Assembly (NCBI GenBank): GCA_027475525.1
Contig: JAMWFC010000009.1
Coordinates: forward strand, 1,860,001-1,924,000
Length of the DNA: 64,000 nucleotides
DNA from: Macrolepiota albuminosa
Taxonomy: Eukaryota; Basidiomycota; Agaricomycetes; Agaricales; Agaricaceae
Direction of reading: 5' to 3'
The notes under the pieces were generated by a model that made no database searches, was not told the origin of the DNA, and saw only the letters and a list, made by a program, of their open reading frames with translations. The position numbers and the translations under genes were made by a program. Below, piece by piece: positions 11,566 to 22,047 of the stretch. Every line of letters begins with the position of its first letter. Position 1 is the first letter of the stretch.

Positions 11566-11719
11566 GGCGGCGTTGAGTTGGGCCTGGGGGCAGGCGCCGC
11601 TGCTGGGGTTAGCATTGGGCGGGCCGCGACTCACCGGGGGTCGGCGGCGTTGAGTTGGGCCTGGGGGCAGGCGCCGCTGCTGGGGTTAGCATTGGGCGGG
11701 CCGCGACTCACCGGGGGTC
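11566..11719. repeat. Tandem 77-bp duplication
   Basis: Exact copies at 11566-11642 and 11643-11719, in the gag 3' region of D. Confidence 0.95.
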
Positions 11720-11794
11720 GGCTGCCAGGGAACGCAGGGGGACCAGGGTTTTGACCTTGGGGGTTGGGGGTTTCGCGGAGGGCCAAGGGGGTCC

Positions 11795-11949
11795 TCCTCT
11801 AGGGTTCCAGGGGGGTCGGGAATTCGAATACTCGCTGCGGTCTTCCCAGTAGCATTGGTCGATCTGCATGACTCCTCTAGGGTTCCAGGGGGTCGGGAAT
11901 TCGAATACTCGCTGCGGTCTTCCCAGTAGCATTGGTCAATCTGCATGAC
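11795..11949. repeat. Tandem 77/78-bp duplication
   Basis: Copies 11795-11872 and 11873-11949 differ by one extra G in a homopolymer and one G/A change, so the pair was probably altered after duplication or polished differently. Confidence 0.9.
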
Positions 11950-12640
11950 GAGGGCCTTGTATCCGTCGTAGGAGGGTTGTTTCGGGGCGAGTCAGAGGAC
12001 GTCCTTCATGCGTTGTGGCAGGGCGCGGCGGAGGGCGTACCGGAGGGCGCTGTAGTTCCAACCTGTCTCGTAAGCTTCCTTCTCAAAACGTATGATAAAG
12101 GTGGTGAAACGTTCTTCCGAGCGCATCCGGAGGTTGAAGAGGTTGTCCTCGGCCTCGGCCACGGTGTTGTAGATTCCGAACTTCCCGGAGAACTCGTCGA
12201 CGAAGGCCTGCCAGCGAGCGAGTGCCAGGTTGTTGGGGTCAAACTGGATGAGGGCCGTGTAGTGATCGAAGGCGATCCCTTGGAGGTACGATGCGGCAAA
12301 GGCCACCCAGGAGCTGTCAACCTGAAACGTGAGCGGCTTTGCCTGAAATGTATTGAGATACTGAGTGAGGAAGGTACGCCATTTTCAGGGGTCCCGGCCC
12401 GTGAAAGCGTCGGGCTTTTGAATGTCCAGTCGTCCTTCGCAGGCGAGGGCGTCGCGAGCGTCGTCCGGTCCGGCAGCGTTGCGGGGAGGGGGGCCAGCAT
12501 TGTAATAGTAGTAGTAGTGATTACCCCCCCCTCCTTGAGGAGGAAAAGCACCAAGGGCGGGACCCCACCTGCCGGGAGGTCCTCCTCCAGGTGGCTCACC
12601 TGGGGGTCCATGCCCAGGAGGCCCGTTGTCCCAAGGGGGT

Positions 12641-12794
12641 TTGTTCCTGCCAGGAGGGGGCCCAGGTCTCCACGCAGGGAGTGGCGGAGGTGGAGGGCCT
12701 GGGGGTCGTCCTCGAGGTTGTTCCTGCCAGGAGGGGGCCCAGGTCTCCACGCAGGGAGTGGCGGAGGTGGAGGGCCTGGGGGTCGTCCTCGAGG
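12641..12794. repeat. Tandem 77-bp duplication
   Basis: Exact copies at 12641-12717 and 12718-12794 in the Pro-rich part of D gag. Confidence 0.95.
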
Positions 12795-13468
12795 TTCGGC
12801 TGGGGGTGGCGGAGGTGGTCGGGGAGGGTTCAGCAGTGTCGGGTCGGGCGGAGGGGGGTCGGGTGCTGGGTCGGGTGCCGGGTTGCACGGGGGACGTTCA
12901 ACCTGGGAGGGTCGTGCTTGCATCGGGGGTCGCGGGGGGTTTTGTAGGTCGAAGTGGGGTGGCGGATTGTGGCGGAAGTTGCGTTCCAGAGGGGCCAGGG
13001 CTGACGTAGGGGGCGGTACCAGGACGGGCGTGGGTGCGGGACGTGGTTCATTGTTGCCACGTGTGGGCTCGTCGATGTAACACAGCGTGTCATCCGTGCT
13101 AGGGGTGTCCGCGCAGGGTCTACCGGGGTTCGCCTGGACTGGGGGTCGGGCGTTGTCTGTTCGCAGGAGGGGTTCCAGGGGTCTTTGAGGCTGTTCCCAG
13201 GTCTCGAAGGTACTAGGAACGGAGTTAGCCCTGCAGCGAGTTGACAAGCCTATCATGCAGGCAGCGGGTTGATTGAAGAGGCCTCCAGTCGGGTTGAGGG
13301 ACCGCAATATGGCTGAGGCGTTTTGTCGCTCTTCCTGTTGTTGTTGTTCCGGAGAGGGGTCCGCAGGGGCTGTCGGGGCTGCCGGGGCCAGCTCCGGGGG
13401 TTCCCGTTGAACGTGAATCAAGCGACCTGGGTCCGTGGGGTCGTTGAGGGGTCGAGAGGAGGGGGACG

Positions 13469-13622
13469 CGTGGACTTCGTCGAGCAGCTGCTGCAATTCT
13501 TCTCGGAGGATCGTATTGCGCCTATACTTTACCATAGTTTGCTCCCGTGGACTTCGTCGAGCAGCTGCTGCAATTCTTCTCGGAGGATCGTATTGCGCCT
13601 ATACTTTACCATAGTTTGCTCC
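13469..13622. repeat. Tandem 77-bp duplication
   Basis: Exact copies at 13469-13545 and 13546-13622. The translated segment MVKYRRNTILREELQQ appears twice, once in each of two successive gag frames. Confidence 0.95.
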
Positions 13623-14080
13623 TGGAGTTCTCCTCGCGTGAGGTGGTCCCCGAATTCGACCAGGCAATGAGCCCATTCCTCTGGAGTGCCTTCGAAGTCG
13701 TCGTGCCCGAATTCCGTAAGCAGCGCCCTTGTCCGTTGGGCGAAGTCCTCCGGCGTAATCCTGAGTGAGCAGAGTACTTTTTGCTGTTGCCGTTCATACT
13801 CCTTGAGGCGTCGTTGTCCCATTGGCGAGGGAGGGGTTCGAGCGGGTGGAGCAGCGGCCGGGTAGTGACGAGGGGGGTAGTCGAGGTAGGGGGGTCCTTG
13901 GGGTTCTTGGGGTTCTCGGGGTTGGGGAACGGGGCGCTGGTAGCCGTAGTAGGGGGTGGGTGCAAAGGGGCCCTCGCTGGGGGGGATTGGGCGAGGTCCA
14001 CTGGGTACTGGTGGGGTCTCCGGCAGGCCCCCGGGGATGCTCCGGTATGAGGGGACCTCCACGGGTCGTGCCATGGCTAA

Positions 14081-14234
14081 GTTGGGCGGAGGGGCCCAGC
14101 TGGCTGAGGGCCCCAGATCATAGAGGGATGGGTTGGGGGCCCAGTGGCGGTGGAGGTGTTGGGCGGAGGAGCCCAGCTGGCTGAGGGCCCCAGATCATAG
14201 AGGGATGGGTTGGGGGCCCAGTGGCGGTGGAGGT
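14081..14234. repeat. Tandem 77-bp duplication
   Basis: Copies 14081-14157 and 14158-14234, one G/A mismatch, near the gag N-terminus of D. Confidence 0.93.
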
Positions 14235-14396
14235 ACGGAGGTTCGTACAGGAGGGTGGATAGACAGGGCGGGGGGTTTGCGCGGAGTAATGCTCAGGTAC
14301 CGGGTGCCCGTAGGGGTCGGTCTGGTAGCCCGTGGGGTAGTAAGTGTGAGTATACGTAGCCATCAAGAATGGTGTAAGGAGGGAGTCTTGATATTA

Positions 14397-15149
14397 TGTC
14401 AGGTTCCGCTGAGTCGGGGGCTTTCTGGGAAAGCAATCGCCCTTACAATGCGGACTTGACCCACAGATACTCGGGTGTCTGGAACTCCGGGGCTAGGACT
14501 CCGGGGTTCAAGACGTGGACAGGGAAATCCTGGGAGAGGGGACCTAGTCCGGGGGTTTTGGGTAGATGGGTAATGGGGGAGTTCGGGTGGGGGTTGAGTC
14601 GTGAACCGGGGGTTCTAAGACGAGACCAAGTTAGTAAGTTTAAGTCGCGAAGTGCGTACCAGTCTTAGAGCACGCGATTATCCAAGCGTGCCAGCCAAGC
14701 GTGCCAGTCAATGCGTACCAGTCAAATAGAGGGCACGCAACAATCCAAGAAATGCAAAGTAACAGTGTATGTAATATCAAGACTACCGAATACAACAGGG
14801 AACTGTGCTATAAGTACTACGGGACCAGGTCTCGGGGCTCCGGGGTGTCTGGGATGGGTTCCGGGGGTCATTGAGTAGCGGCAGGGGCTGTATACCGGGA
14901 TCACGCGTGTGGGGCGTGCGATCAATTGGCGTGGAGGGAGTTGTGATGCGTGATGCGTGATGGCCGGGAACAATTCGCGTGATCCGATCATTGATCGGGG
15001 CTGGTGGCGGCTGGTGGCGGTCCTTGATGCGTGTGATGGCGGTGTCGGCGGTTGTGATGGCGGGGCGTGTCTTGTGGGGTCAGAGGGAGGGTCCCGGAGG
15101 GTGTTCCGGGAGTGTCCCGGGGTGGGCCCGGAGGGGAGGGGTCGTGACA
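14397..15149 (-). repeat. 5' LTR of element D
   Basis: 753 bp with TGTCA/TGACA termini, same length as the 3' LTR at 22048-22800. It differs from that LTR by scattered transitions. Confidence 0.93.
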
Positions 15150-15880
15150 ACTTTGGCTGCTCTGGTGAGAACTTCCAGGAATTTCTTTCTAGTTAGAGGG
15201 ACTGGTCTTCCCTTTTTGTTTCTATATGCAAATAAAGGGCCTTCTGGTGGCAGATCATTCACCTTAAAGTGTTTTGCTAGGGCTTTTTTTGGGTCTGATA
15301 GCCTGATTTATGCAGCCCAGGATACCTTTTTGTCATGCATGGCTGACTTAGTTCTGGGGAGGAAAAAGGCCATGGTGGTGAGCCCTGACTGGTCTGTTGA
15401 GTTTGAGACATTCAAGGGCTTGATGTGTATGAGAGGGTCAAATGATGTTAGGATCAGCACTGTAAATTCCCCTAAGCATGCAGCACTGTAAAAACATGTA
15501 GTGGTGCATGTGTTCACGCTGCTGTCTCCAGCAGGTCTGGGTTTGAAGAATTGAGTTTTAGCTGCTTGTGAATGGCTTCTAGGAAGCTCAGCATGCAAGG
15601 GCACCTTTTCTTCCTCTTTGAAGATGGTGGTACTAATCTTTCAGCTGCTTTCAGCAGAGTTTGCATCGTTGTCTCTTTAGTGGACTCAGCCCATGTGGCG
15701 TCTATGACAACAAAGAATCTCTTCATGTCATCTTCTGTGACTGTGCTCACTCTGCTGCATGCAGCAGAGTTTGCTGGTGTGCTGAGAGGTACCCATAAAT
15801 GAAGTATCTCTCGAGCCATTACATGCAGGTGCAGAGGTGATGATGCTGGTGTCAAACCTTTGGGGTAAGGCATTGGCTTT
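15150..15880 (-). pseudogene. Tyrosine recombinase, N-terminal and central part
   Basis: The minus strand shows LLKAAERLVPPSSKRKKR (about 15690-15640), FYSAACLGEFTV and HIKPLNVSNSTDQSGL (about 15500-15400), then LPPEGPLFAYRNKKGRPVPLT and LTRAAK, ending exactly at the D insertion. These are the segments before the C-terminal catalytic box, which lies at 22801-23031 past element D. In this family the ARVGEL-type motif carries the first catalytic Arg; here it reads ACLGEF, so that residue is lost. The enzyme would integrate circular element DNA. Confidence 0.7.
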
Positions 15881-17291
15881 TATTTTTTGGTTTGGTGCTA
15901 TGAACTCAAGTTCCCTTCTTGAGGCTCACTGGTCTGCCCAGCACTCTGCATAAAGATGCCATTTGTCAGCCTGGTTTTGGTGGACGTCTTTGGGGCACTC
16001 TCTCATTGGGACAGCCATTCTTTGGTTTTTGTCCACAGGATGCTCTCGCTTGATTCCATTGCTGCTGCCATGTGCCCTGCCCAATGCGTCAAAGTTTTCC
16101 ACAAGGGTTGTGATGGATGGGGGGATGAGTATTGCTGGTAGGAGTCAAGCTTTTGGTGGGTACCATCCCCTGGATGGGTTGTCTGCTGGGTTGAACTCGC
16201 TCAGTACGTAGCAAGTATGCACTGTGAGCTTGTGTTGGTTGCACACTTTGTGGATGAGCTTGAATATTTTGTTGATGCATTTATTCCTGCTCCTTCCCAT
16301 CCACCAGCCCTCCACAATGCCTCAGTCATCTCCAAAGAACTTGATACGTCTTTCTTTGCATTCAAATTTTGCGATGGTGGTGACCAGGAACAGGAAACCA
16401 CCGCTTCAGCCCAACCAATGTCTCTGCCTTGGCCTCTCCATCCTGGTGTGAGCTTCCACGCTCTCCACTTCTCTCCAATGATGATGCCAATGCCAGTGGC
16501 TTAGCTGGTGTCAGAGTATGCCTGTATGTCAATGATAGGCTGGGGTTCCAAAATTGTTCTCTCCATTGGTAGAGAAAGTATTCGCTTCCACTAACATAAG
16601 TCTTCTGTGGTTCTTTTAGGTGGAGTGCATAGCATGAACAGACTGCTATGGAAGATCCCCATGAAGGTCTCCAGGCTGGTGAGAAAGGCTCTTCCTCTTG
16701 GGACCATGTAGCATGCATGAAGAAGTCTGCCATACAAGCTCTGGGCCTCTTCAAGAGTATGCATTCAGGATTTTTCCCAGTCTGCAATTGCTTGTGTGTA
16801 CTTACCTTTTTTTTTGTGGCCATGCTGACTTGTTGATTTTTGATGTCCCACCAAAAACCAATGTAAGGAATGGTGCTTCCCAACTAAATATCTTTGGATT
16901 TTTCCCAGGGAATTCCAAGTTTTTCAGAGACAACATCAATGTCCTGCATGGTGTAGGTGAATTGTTTTTTGGAGTCTGACCTGCTGCTGCTGTTGGACAG
17001 ATCAATGATCAGAAAGGACAAGTCTTCATTATATTCATCCCATTCATCATCATAATTCTTCTCTCCTCAGTACCATAATTGGCCCCATTTCTGCACTCTC
17101 CCCTCATTCTCGTCAACACTCTTCTTCCACCTTCTATGAGATGCATTATATTCCAACAAAAATTCTTGCTTAATGCGGAAAAATATATGGTTGTCCACCC
17201 ATTTAGACGGCGGGTCCATCCCGTTGGCTCTGATGATTTGTGCTCTGGCATCTCCCATGATTCTGTAACATCCACACCTGGATCCAAGTCC
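15155..17291 (-). mobile_element. DIRS-like (tyrosine-recombinase) retroelement fragment
   Basis: The minus strand reads through the C-terminal part of an RT (KWVDNHIFFRIKQEF, then KLGIPWEKSKD, then IPYIGFWWDI), an RNase H-like part and most of a tyrosine recombinase. The gene is cut at 15154 by element D (AAAGT duplication) and continues at 22801-23031 on the plus strand. Many stops and frameshifts show it is dead. Its N-terminal RT portion beyond 17291 is missing at the junction with the 3' half of D. Confidence 0.75.
16200..17291 (-). pseudogene. RT-connection/RNase H-like region of the DIRS-like element
   Basis: From right to left: GDARAQIIRANGMDPPSKW (about 17258-17200), an acidic GQLWY..DEYNEDLSF part, KLGIPWEKSKD (about 16925), YIGFWWDIKNQQVSMATKKK (about 16870-16812), a YTQAIADWEKS..HTLEEAQ helix and an RNase H-like IDIQAYSDTS..GIGIIIGEKW..DIGWAEA core (about 16540-16400). 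The order is that of basidiomycete RT/RNase H/recombinase elements as I know them. Frames change at least three times; a stop follows YSDTS. Confidence 0.65.
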
Positions 17292-18230
17292 ATCACCCCA
17301 GGACACAAGTGGAAAACCGCGTTCCGCATGCGGTATGGTCTGTTTGAGTACCTTGTAATGCCTTTCGGAATGACTAACTCCCCCGCCACATTCCAATACT
17401 TCATGAACGACATCTTCCATGACATGAGCGACGTCTTTGTGATCGTCTACCTGGACGACATCCTCATTTATTCCGACTCACCGGAGGATCACCAGAAGCA
17501 TGTCCGGCAAGTCCTCAAACGCCTCCGGGAGCACAACCTCCATGCCAAGCCCGAGAAGTGTTTATTCCATACGGAAGAGGTTGAGTATCTTGGCGTCATA
17601 GTATCCCCGAATGGCGTTCGCATGGACCCCCACAAGGTCGAGGCCATCGTCAACTGGCCGCAGCCCCGGAACGTCAAGGAAGTACAATCTTTCCTGGGTT
17701 TCGCTAACTTCTACCGGAGGTTCATAGATAACTACTCCGGTATCACGAAACCCCTCAACCGGCTCACGCGCAAGGACGTCGCCTGGAACTGGGACAGTAA
17801 GTGCCAGAGTGTCTTTAACCTGCTCAAGGAGGCTTTCACGACCGCCCCCGTACTCCGGCACTACGACCCGACCCTCCCGATTATCCTGGAATGCGATGCC
17901 TCTGACTATGCCATCGCCGGGATCCTCTCGCAGATGGAACCTGATGGAGGGGAGCCCCGGCCAGTTGCCTTCTACACCCGGTCCATGATCGACGCTGAGC
18001 TCAACTACAACATCTACGACAAGGAGCTCCTCGCTATCGTCGAAGCCTTCAAGCAGTGGCGAGCCTACCTCGAGGGAGCCCGACACCGGATTCAGGTCTA
18101 CTCGGATCACAACAACCTGCAGTACTTCACCACGACCAAACAGCTTAGTCGACGACAGGCCCGATGGTCAGAGGTCCTCTCGGAATACGACTTCACGATC
18201 CAGTACCACCCGGGATGACTCGGAGCTAAA
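17292..18230 (+). pseudogene. Pol of D, part 2: RT C-terminus + RNase H
   Basis: Starts abruptly at GHKWKTAFRMRY and contains the FGMTNSPATFQ motif and VYLDDILIYS box, so the palm motifs are duplicated relative to the 5' half. RNase H follows: ECDASDYAIAGILSQ, YDKELLAIVEAF and VYSDHNNLQYF carry the acidic residues expected of that fold. TGA at 18216-18218 stands where related elements, as I recall them, have Arg before LGAKP. Sequence upstream of 17292 in the same frame belongs to the DIRS-like fragment and is not part of pol. Confidence 0.9.
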
Positions 18231-18654
18231 CCCGGTGCCCTCACCCGTCGTCCAGACATCTATCCCAAGAAGTCGTTCGAGGCGGAACGCAATGCGTTCA
18301 ATCATCGCGTGGTGATCCCTCCCAAACATTTGAATGCCGTACTGATCTTAAACGATGAAGGGACCCTGAGCCAGATCCGCCGCGCCCCCTGAGACAAGTA
18401 CTTCACCGATCACGACCCCCGCAACCCTCCCGACGGAACTGACCGGGATCCCGCCTTCTCCTTGTCCCCCGACAAAAAACTCCTCCTCTGGGACGGCCGC
18501 ATCTACGTCCCGGATCACGCCCGACTCCGCTACAACGTCCTCCGTCAACACCACAATCACAAGCTCCGGGGACACCCTGGAATACGTAAGACTCTCCAGC
18601 TGATCTCCCGGACTTACTTTTGGCCAGGGTTGAAGAAGGACGTGACCCGCTACA

Positions 18655-18808
18655 TTCGATCATGTGAACCCTGCCTCCGGGCCAAGGTCCCCCGACACCA
18701 ACCATACGGACTCCTGAAACCCCTGCCAGTCTTCGATCATGTGAACCCTGCCTCCGGGCCAAGGTCCCCCGACACCAACCATACGGACTCCTGAAACCCC
18801 TGCCAGTC
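18655..18808. repeat. Tandem 77-bp duplication
   Basis: Exact copies at 18655-18731 and 18732-18808, just after the HHCC motif of the D integrase. Confidence 0.95.
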
Positions 18809-18940
18809 GGACGATGCCCCTGGTCCTCTATATCCCTGGACCACATCGTCGAACTCCCGGAATCTGAAGGGTTCGATGCCATTCTCGTCGTTGTGTGCAG
18901 GCTAACCAAACAGGGCATCTTCCTACCCTGCCACACCACA

Positions 18941-19094
18941 GACACCGCCCCGGACTTCGCCCGGCTGTTCCTCAAGCACGTCTTCACCAAACATGGACTC
19001 CCGGACGACATCGTCTCGACACCGCCCCGGACTTCGCCCGGCTGTTCCTCAAGCACGTCTTCACCAAACATGGACTCCCGGACGACATCGTCTC
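18941..19094. repeat. Tandem 77-bp duplication
   Basis: Exact copies at 18941-19017 and 19018-19094, just before the second catalytic Asp of the D integrase. Confidence 0.95.
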
Positions 19095-19713
19095 CGACCG
19101 TGGCCCTCTCTTCGTGTCCAAGTTTTGGACTTCCCTGTGTAAGGCACTTGAAGTAAAGACTAACCTCTCTACCGCCTACCACCCCGAAACCGACGGCCAA
19201 ACCGAAAGGGTCAACCAGTCTCTCGAGCAGTACCTCCGACTGTACGTCAACTACTTGCAGGACGACTGGCGCGCCGAGCTCCCCCTGGCCGAGTTCACCT
19301 ACAACAACACGCCGCACTCTGCCACCGGGGTATCCCCTTTCTTTGCCAACAAGGGATACCACCCTCGACTGACACTCTCGCTCCGGGACATCCCGTCGCA
19401 CGCCGCCCACGAGGTCGCCCGGGATCTCCAATCCCTTCACGAGTTTCTCCGGGAAGAGATCGACACCGCGAACTGGGCCTACGTGAAACACGCTGACCGG
19501 AAATGGGAAGACACCCCCGACTGGACCCCCGGGACAAAGGTATGGTTAGATCGACAACACCTCCGCACCCGCCAGCCCTCCCCAAAACTCAATCACAAGC
19601 GTCTCGGCCCGTTCAAAATATTGAAGAAGGTCTCATCCCACGCCTACAAGATCGAGCTCTCCCCAGGACTAAAAGGTCTGCACCCGGTATTCCACATCCG
19701 CCTCCTGGAATGA

Positions 19714-19986
19714 CACCCTCCGGATCCTTTCCCCGAACAACGCCCCGAGCCCCCTCCCCCGGTCAAGGTCGAGGACGAGTACCACTACGAAGTTGAAGAC
19801 ATCCTCGACTCCCGGAACATTTGTGGACGACCCCACTTCCTTGTACGGTGGAAGGGATACGGCCCAGAAGACGACACCTGGGAACCGCATCGAAACCTTG
19901 AAGGCGCCCTCGACAAACTCCGGGACTTCCAACAACGGCACTCGGGAAACGACCCTCCCGGGCGCAGGACTCACAGATGGCAGTAG
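19714..19986 (+). pseudogene. Chromodomain tail of the D integrase
   Basis: In frame after the TGA at 19711: a [10 protein letters not shown] start, then [18 protein letters not shown] and [12 protein letters not shown], ending at TAG 19984-19986. This is a canonical chromodomain with its aromatic residues, which marks D as a chromovirus. In characterised chromoviruses this domain guides integration to modified chromatin. It is read as a pseudogene only because of the TGA separating it from integrase. Confidence 0.92.
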
Positions 19987-20260
19987 TGGGCGTAACCCCC
20001 GCCTCTGGGCTCAGTAGGGATTCAACTCCCATGTATACTTTCTGCTTTCCCTTTCTAGATCTTACTCTCTTTTAGTATCATTTCATAGTGGTGTCCCGGA
20101 ACCTGGGCAAGGTGCTTTCTGTTTTTCAGTCTTCTTTCGCCCCTTACACCACCCTTTACCCCGGGAGACCAAGTATATACATTTTTCTACTTTACATACT
20201 CTACAGTAGCAGCCAGGACAAGACGAGCAAACGACAAGAAAAAGAGAAAGAACGAAAAAA

Positions 20261-21920
20261 CTACCGGCCCTCGCCCCCCTCCCCCAGCCAGCCTCGGAAC
20301 CCCTCCCCCATCCCCTCCGGACCGTGCTCCCGCAGTACCTCCTCCGCCAACTGCTCCCAGGACGGGAGAGACTCGCCCTCGTCCAGGATTCTTTCGAACC
20401 AAGAGCCAGGGGCGGGCACGTTCCTCCGCCGGTGGGCCGACACTACCCGCCCCAGCAAGTCGAGGCCCCGCTCCACCCTGGAGGTCATCACCTCCAGGCG
20501 CTGCCCCTCCTGCAGCGCCGCAAGTGCCGCGGCCGCCCCGTCCAGGAGCAAATGATGCTCCTGGGCCCAACCTGTGGGTGTCAGTGAGGAGCCAAGCCCG
20601 GGGAAAAAACACTCACTCAACGAAGCCATGCGGGCGACCACCACATCCCGGCGCACCGCCTCCAACAGCCCCTCTGGGAACCCCGCCCCCTGGCCCAACC
20701 TCCCCCTCAACAACTCCAGCTCGGCCTCAGCCTCCCCCCGAGCGACCCTGACCTCCTCCAGATCCCGGAGCGCCGCCTCCCGACCCTCCTCCAAACCCCT
20801 CCAGATGGCCGCCTCCTCCTCGCACTCCTGCTTGGCCCGCCCCAAGCGCTCCTGGAGATCCCCGACACTGACACCCAAGGGCCTCCCGGACAAGGGGGAG
20901 AATACCGCCGGGGACAGACGAGGCGGGGAAACCGGGGGTGGGGTCTCGGAGGGCAGATGCGCCCTCTTCGACGGCCCTGGGGAAGGGCTTGGCGACGCCT
21001 GCCGCTTCCCCTTGTCAGGGCGCCCCCCGCGCCCCTCTCGGCTTCCCCCAGCCCGGGTCACTTGGTGCGTGATGAGGACCACGGGCCGACCCCGGCCCCC
21101 CACCCAAATGGCACCCCCGCTCCCTGACCCCCCTGGACCTGCCGGGGCCACCTCCCCCACCGGCTCCACGACCCAGTCCCGCTCCTCGACCCCCATCCTC
21201 CGGGTGACCCCCCCCAGCGGCCACCCCTGCTCCCGGGAGACGCAGCGCACCCTCCACAGCGCCGATACGAAACACCGCTCGTGGTTGAGGCGGCATGCCT
21301 CACACACGGACGTGTCCGGGGCCTGGGAGGGGACCGTTCGTCGAGCGCAGTGGAGACACTGCGCCAAAATCAGCGACGAGACCCGAGGTAGGGAAGCACT
21401 CACCGGTCCGTTATTCACGCACCAGGCATGGGTGGGTAGACCCCGGGGCCTCTCCAGGGCCTCCCCAAATAACTCCTGCGTCGCGTCCGCCCACGCAACG
21501 CGCTGACCCTCCAGAACTTCGGATACGGCCCCCACCGCCATCCCGGAGCGACAGAAACGAGGGGCAGGTAGCCTGGGGCGGGGAGGGGGTTGAGGGCAGG
21601 GAGGATGGACAGTCATCCGTGCAAAGGTAGGCGCGGGACGACTCAGGTGGGCCTCCGGGACGACACTAGGACCCGCATCGGGAACAGGCTCCGGGTGCCG
21701 GCTGGGACCCGCGACAGGATTGCTGAATTGTTCTGAAATAGGAAGGTCAGTGGGATAGGCGAACGACGTGGGAAGGCACTAATGTTGCTGGGCGAGCTCC
21801 GCCACACGCTCCCGGTCAAGGCGGGCTTGGTATCACGCGTCCTGGGCTTCCCAAGCCATGAGAGGCGCGACCTCGTTGGTTTGTGGGGGCGTCGGGGAAT
21901 GCGTCGGCGTACGCGACATG
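20261..21920 (-). CDS. Antisense spliced gene carried by element D
   Basis: Lies between the chromodomain and the 3' LTR, on the strand opposite to pol. From ATG 21920 the exons are 21920-21784, 21732-21404, 21358-20617 and 20571-20261, about 505 codons. Introns 21359-21403 and 20572-20616 are 45 nt each with GTGAGT donors and CAG acceptors; the first intron (21733-21783) has a damaged donor (AT for GT). The only in-frame stop is a TGA in exon 1. The protein has a Pro-rich N-terminus, WCVNNGP-CLHC and CEACRLNHERC Cys/His clusters, a DKGKR basic patch, a Pro/Ser-rich linker and a coiled coil (LQERLGRAKQECEEE... LELLRG). The function is unknown. A paralogue with the same introns is at 4888-7770. 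Introns in this orientation mean the gene is meant to be transcribed against the element. Confidence 0.75.
20572..20616 (-). other. Intron 3 of the antisense gene
   Basis: 45 nt, GTGAGTG...CCACAG on the minus strand. Positionally equivalent to 7320-7366 of the paralogue. Confidence 0.7.
21359..21403 (-). other. Intron 2 of the antisense gene
   Basis: 45 nt, GTGAGTGC...GCGCAG on the minus strand, at the same codon as the 6149-6192 intron of the paralogue. Being a multiple of three it is also open when unspliced. Confidence 0.75.
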
Positions 21921-22035
21921 GTTGAGTTTGATGGTAAAAATTTTTTTCGATACGTGGCAAGTCAGGTGCCGGATCCCACGATTGGACCCCGGTCCAAACC
22001 CCCGGCTACACGCGCCTCGGAGGGTCTCGGCGCTG

Positions 22036-22047
22036 AAGGGGGGGTGA
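22036..22047 (+). promoter_or_regulatory. Polypurine tract of D
   Basis: A purine run (aaggggggg followed by tga) directly abuts the 3' LTR start TGTCAC at 22048, the normal place for plus-strand DNA priming. Confidence 0.75.

Larger units (their letters stand above)
11251..14366 (-). pseudogene. Gag of element D with CCHC knuckle (disrupted)
   Basis: The ATG at 14366 lies 31 bp inside the LTR. The N-terminus is Pro/Tyr-rich and followed by a Pro-rich spacer. The capsid-type retrotransposon Gag domain (GIAFDHYTALIQFDP... to ALPQRMKDVL) lies at about 12306-11995. The C-terminus has an acidic stretch and a zinc knuckle CILCGEKDHFISKC near 11380-11335. Real-looking stops are TGA at 12385-12387 and 11992-11994, the first in a place where Lys-Trp-Arg follows, as expected for a decayed Arg codon. 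Five 77-bp duplications (11566, 11795, 12641, 13469, 14081) further break the frame and are probably artefacts. Gag assembles the particle that packages element RNA. Confidence 0.85.
8857..15149 (-). mobile_element. Gypsy family-2 chromovirus D, 5' half
   Basis: 5' LTR 14397-15149, gag, two protease domains and RT, all minus strand, ending abruptly at 8857 inside pol. The missing 3' half (end of RT, RNase H, integrase, chromodomain, 3' LTR) is at 17292-22800 on the opposite strand. The two LTR outer ends carry matching target duplications: acttt at 15150-15154 (read AAAGT) and AAAGT at 22801-22805. Both outer flanks are the same recombinase gene. D is therefore best read as one insertion later broken by an inversion or a misassembly. 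It is much more GC-rich than its surroundings. Confidence 0.85.
18231..19713 (+). pseudogene. Pol of D, part 3: integrase
   Basis: HHCC zinc-binding region from HNHKLRGHPG to CEPCLRAK (about 18555-18690). The catalytic core is spread over SISLDHI (Asp, about 18835), DDIVSDRGPLF (Asp, about 19097) and HPETDGQTERVN (Glu, about 19205), so all three acidic residues are present. The C-terminal segment ends HPVFHIRLLE before TGA 19711-19713. Breaks: TGA 18390-18392 and two 77-bp duplications (18655, 18941). Joins element DNA to the target. Confidence 0.9.

Noticed and set aside
11932..13080. 382-codon plus-strand frame
   Set aside because: It is the complement of the GC-rich Pro-rich gag of D; low complexity (Gly/Arg/Ser), no domain, and it spans a 77-bp duplication.
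17079..17291. N-terminal 70 codons of the plus-strand frame that runs into RT of D
   Set aside because: Belongs to the DIRS-like fragment read on the wrong strand; the RT part begins at 17292 by fusion across the junction.
20574..21506. 310-codon plus-strand frame in the 3' part of D
   Set aside because: Shadow of the antisense gene, which has matching introns and a paralogue; the plus frame has neither.
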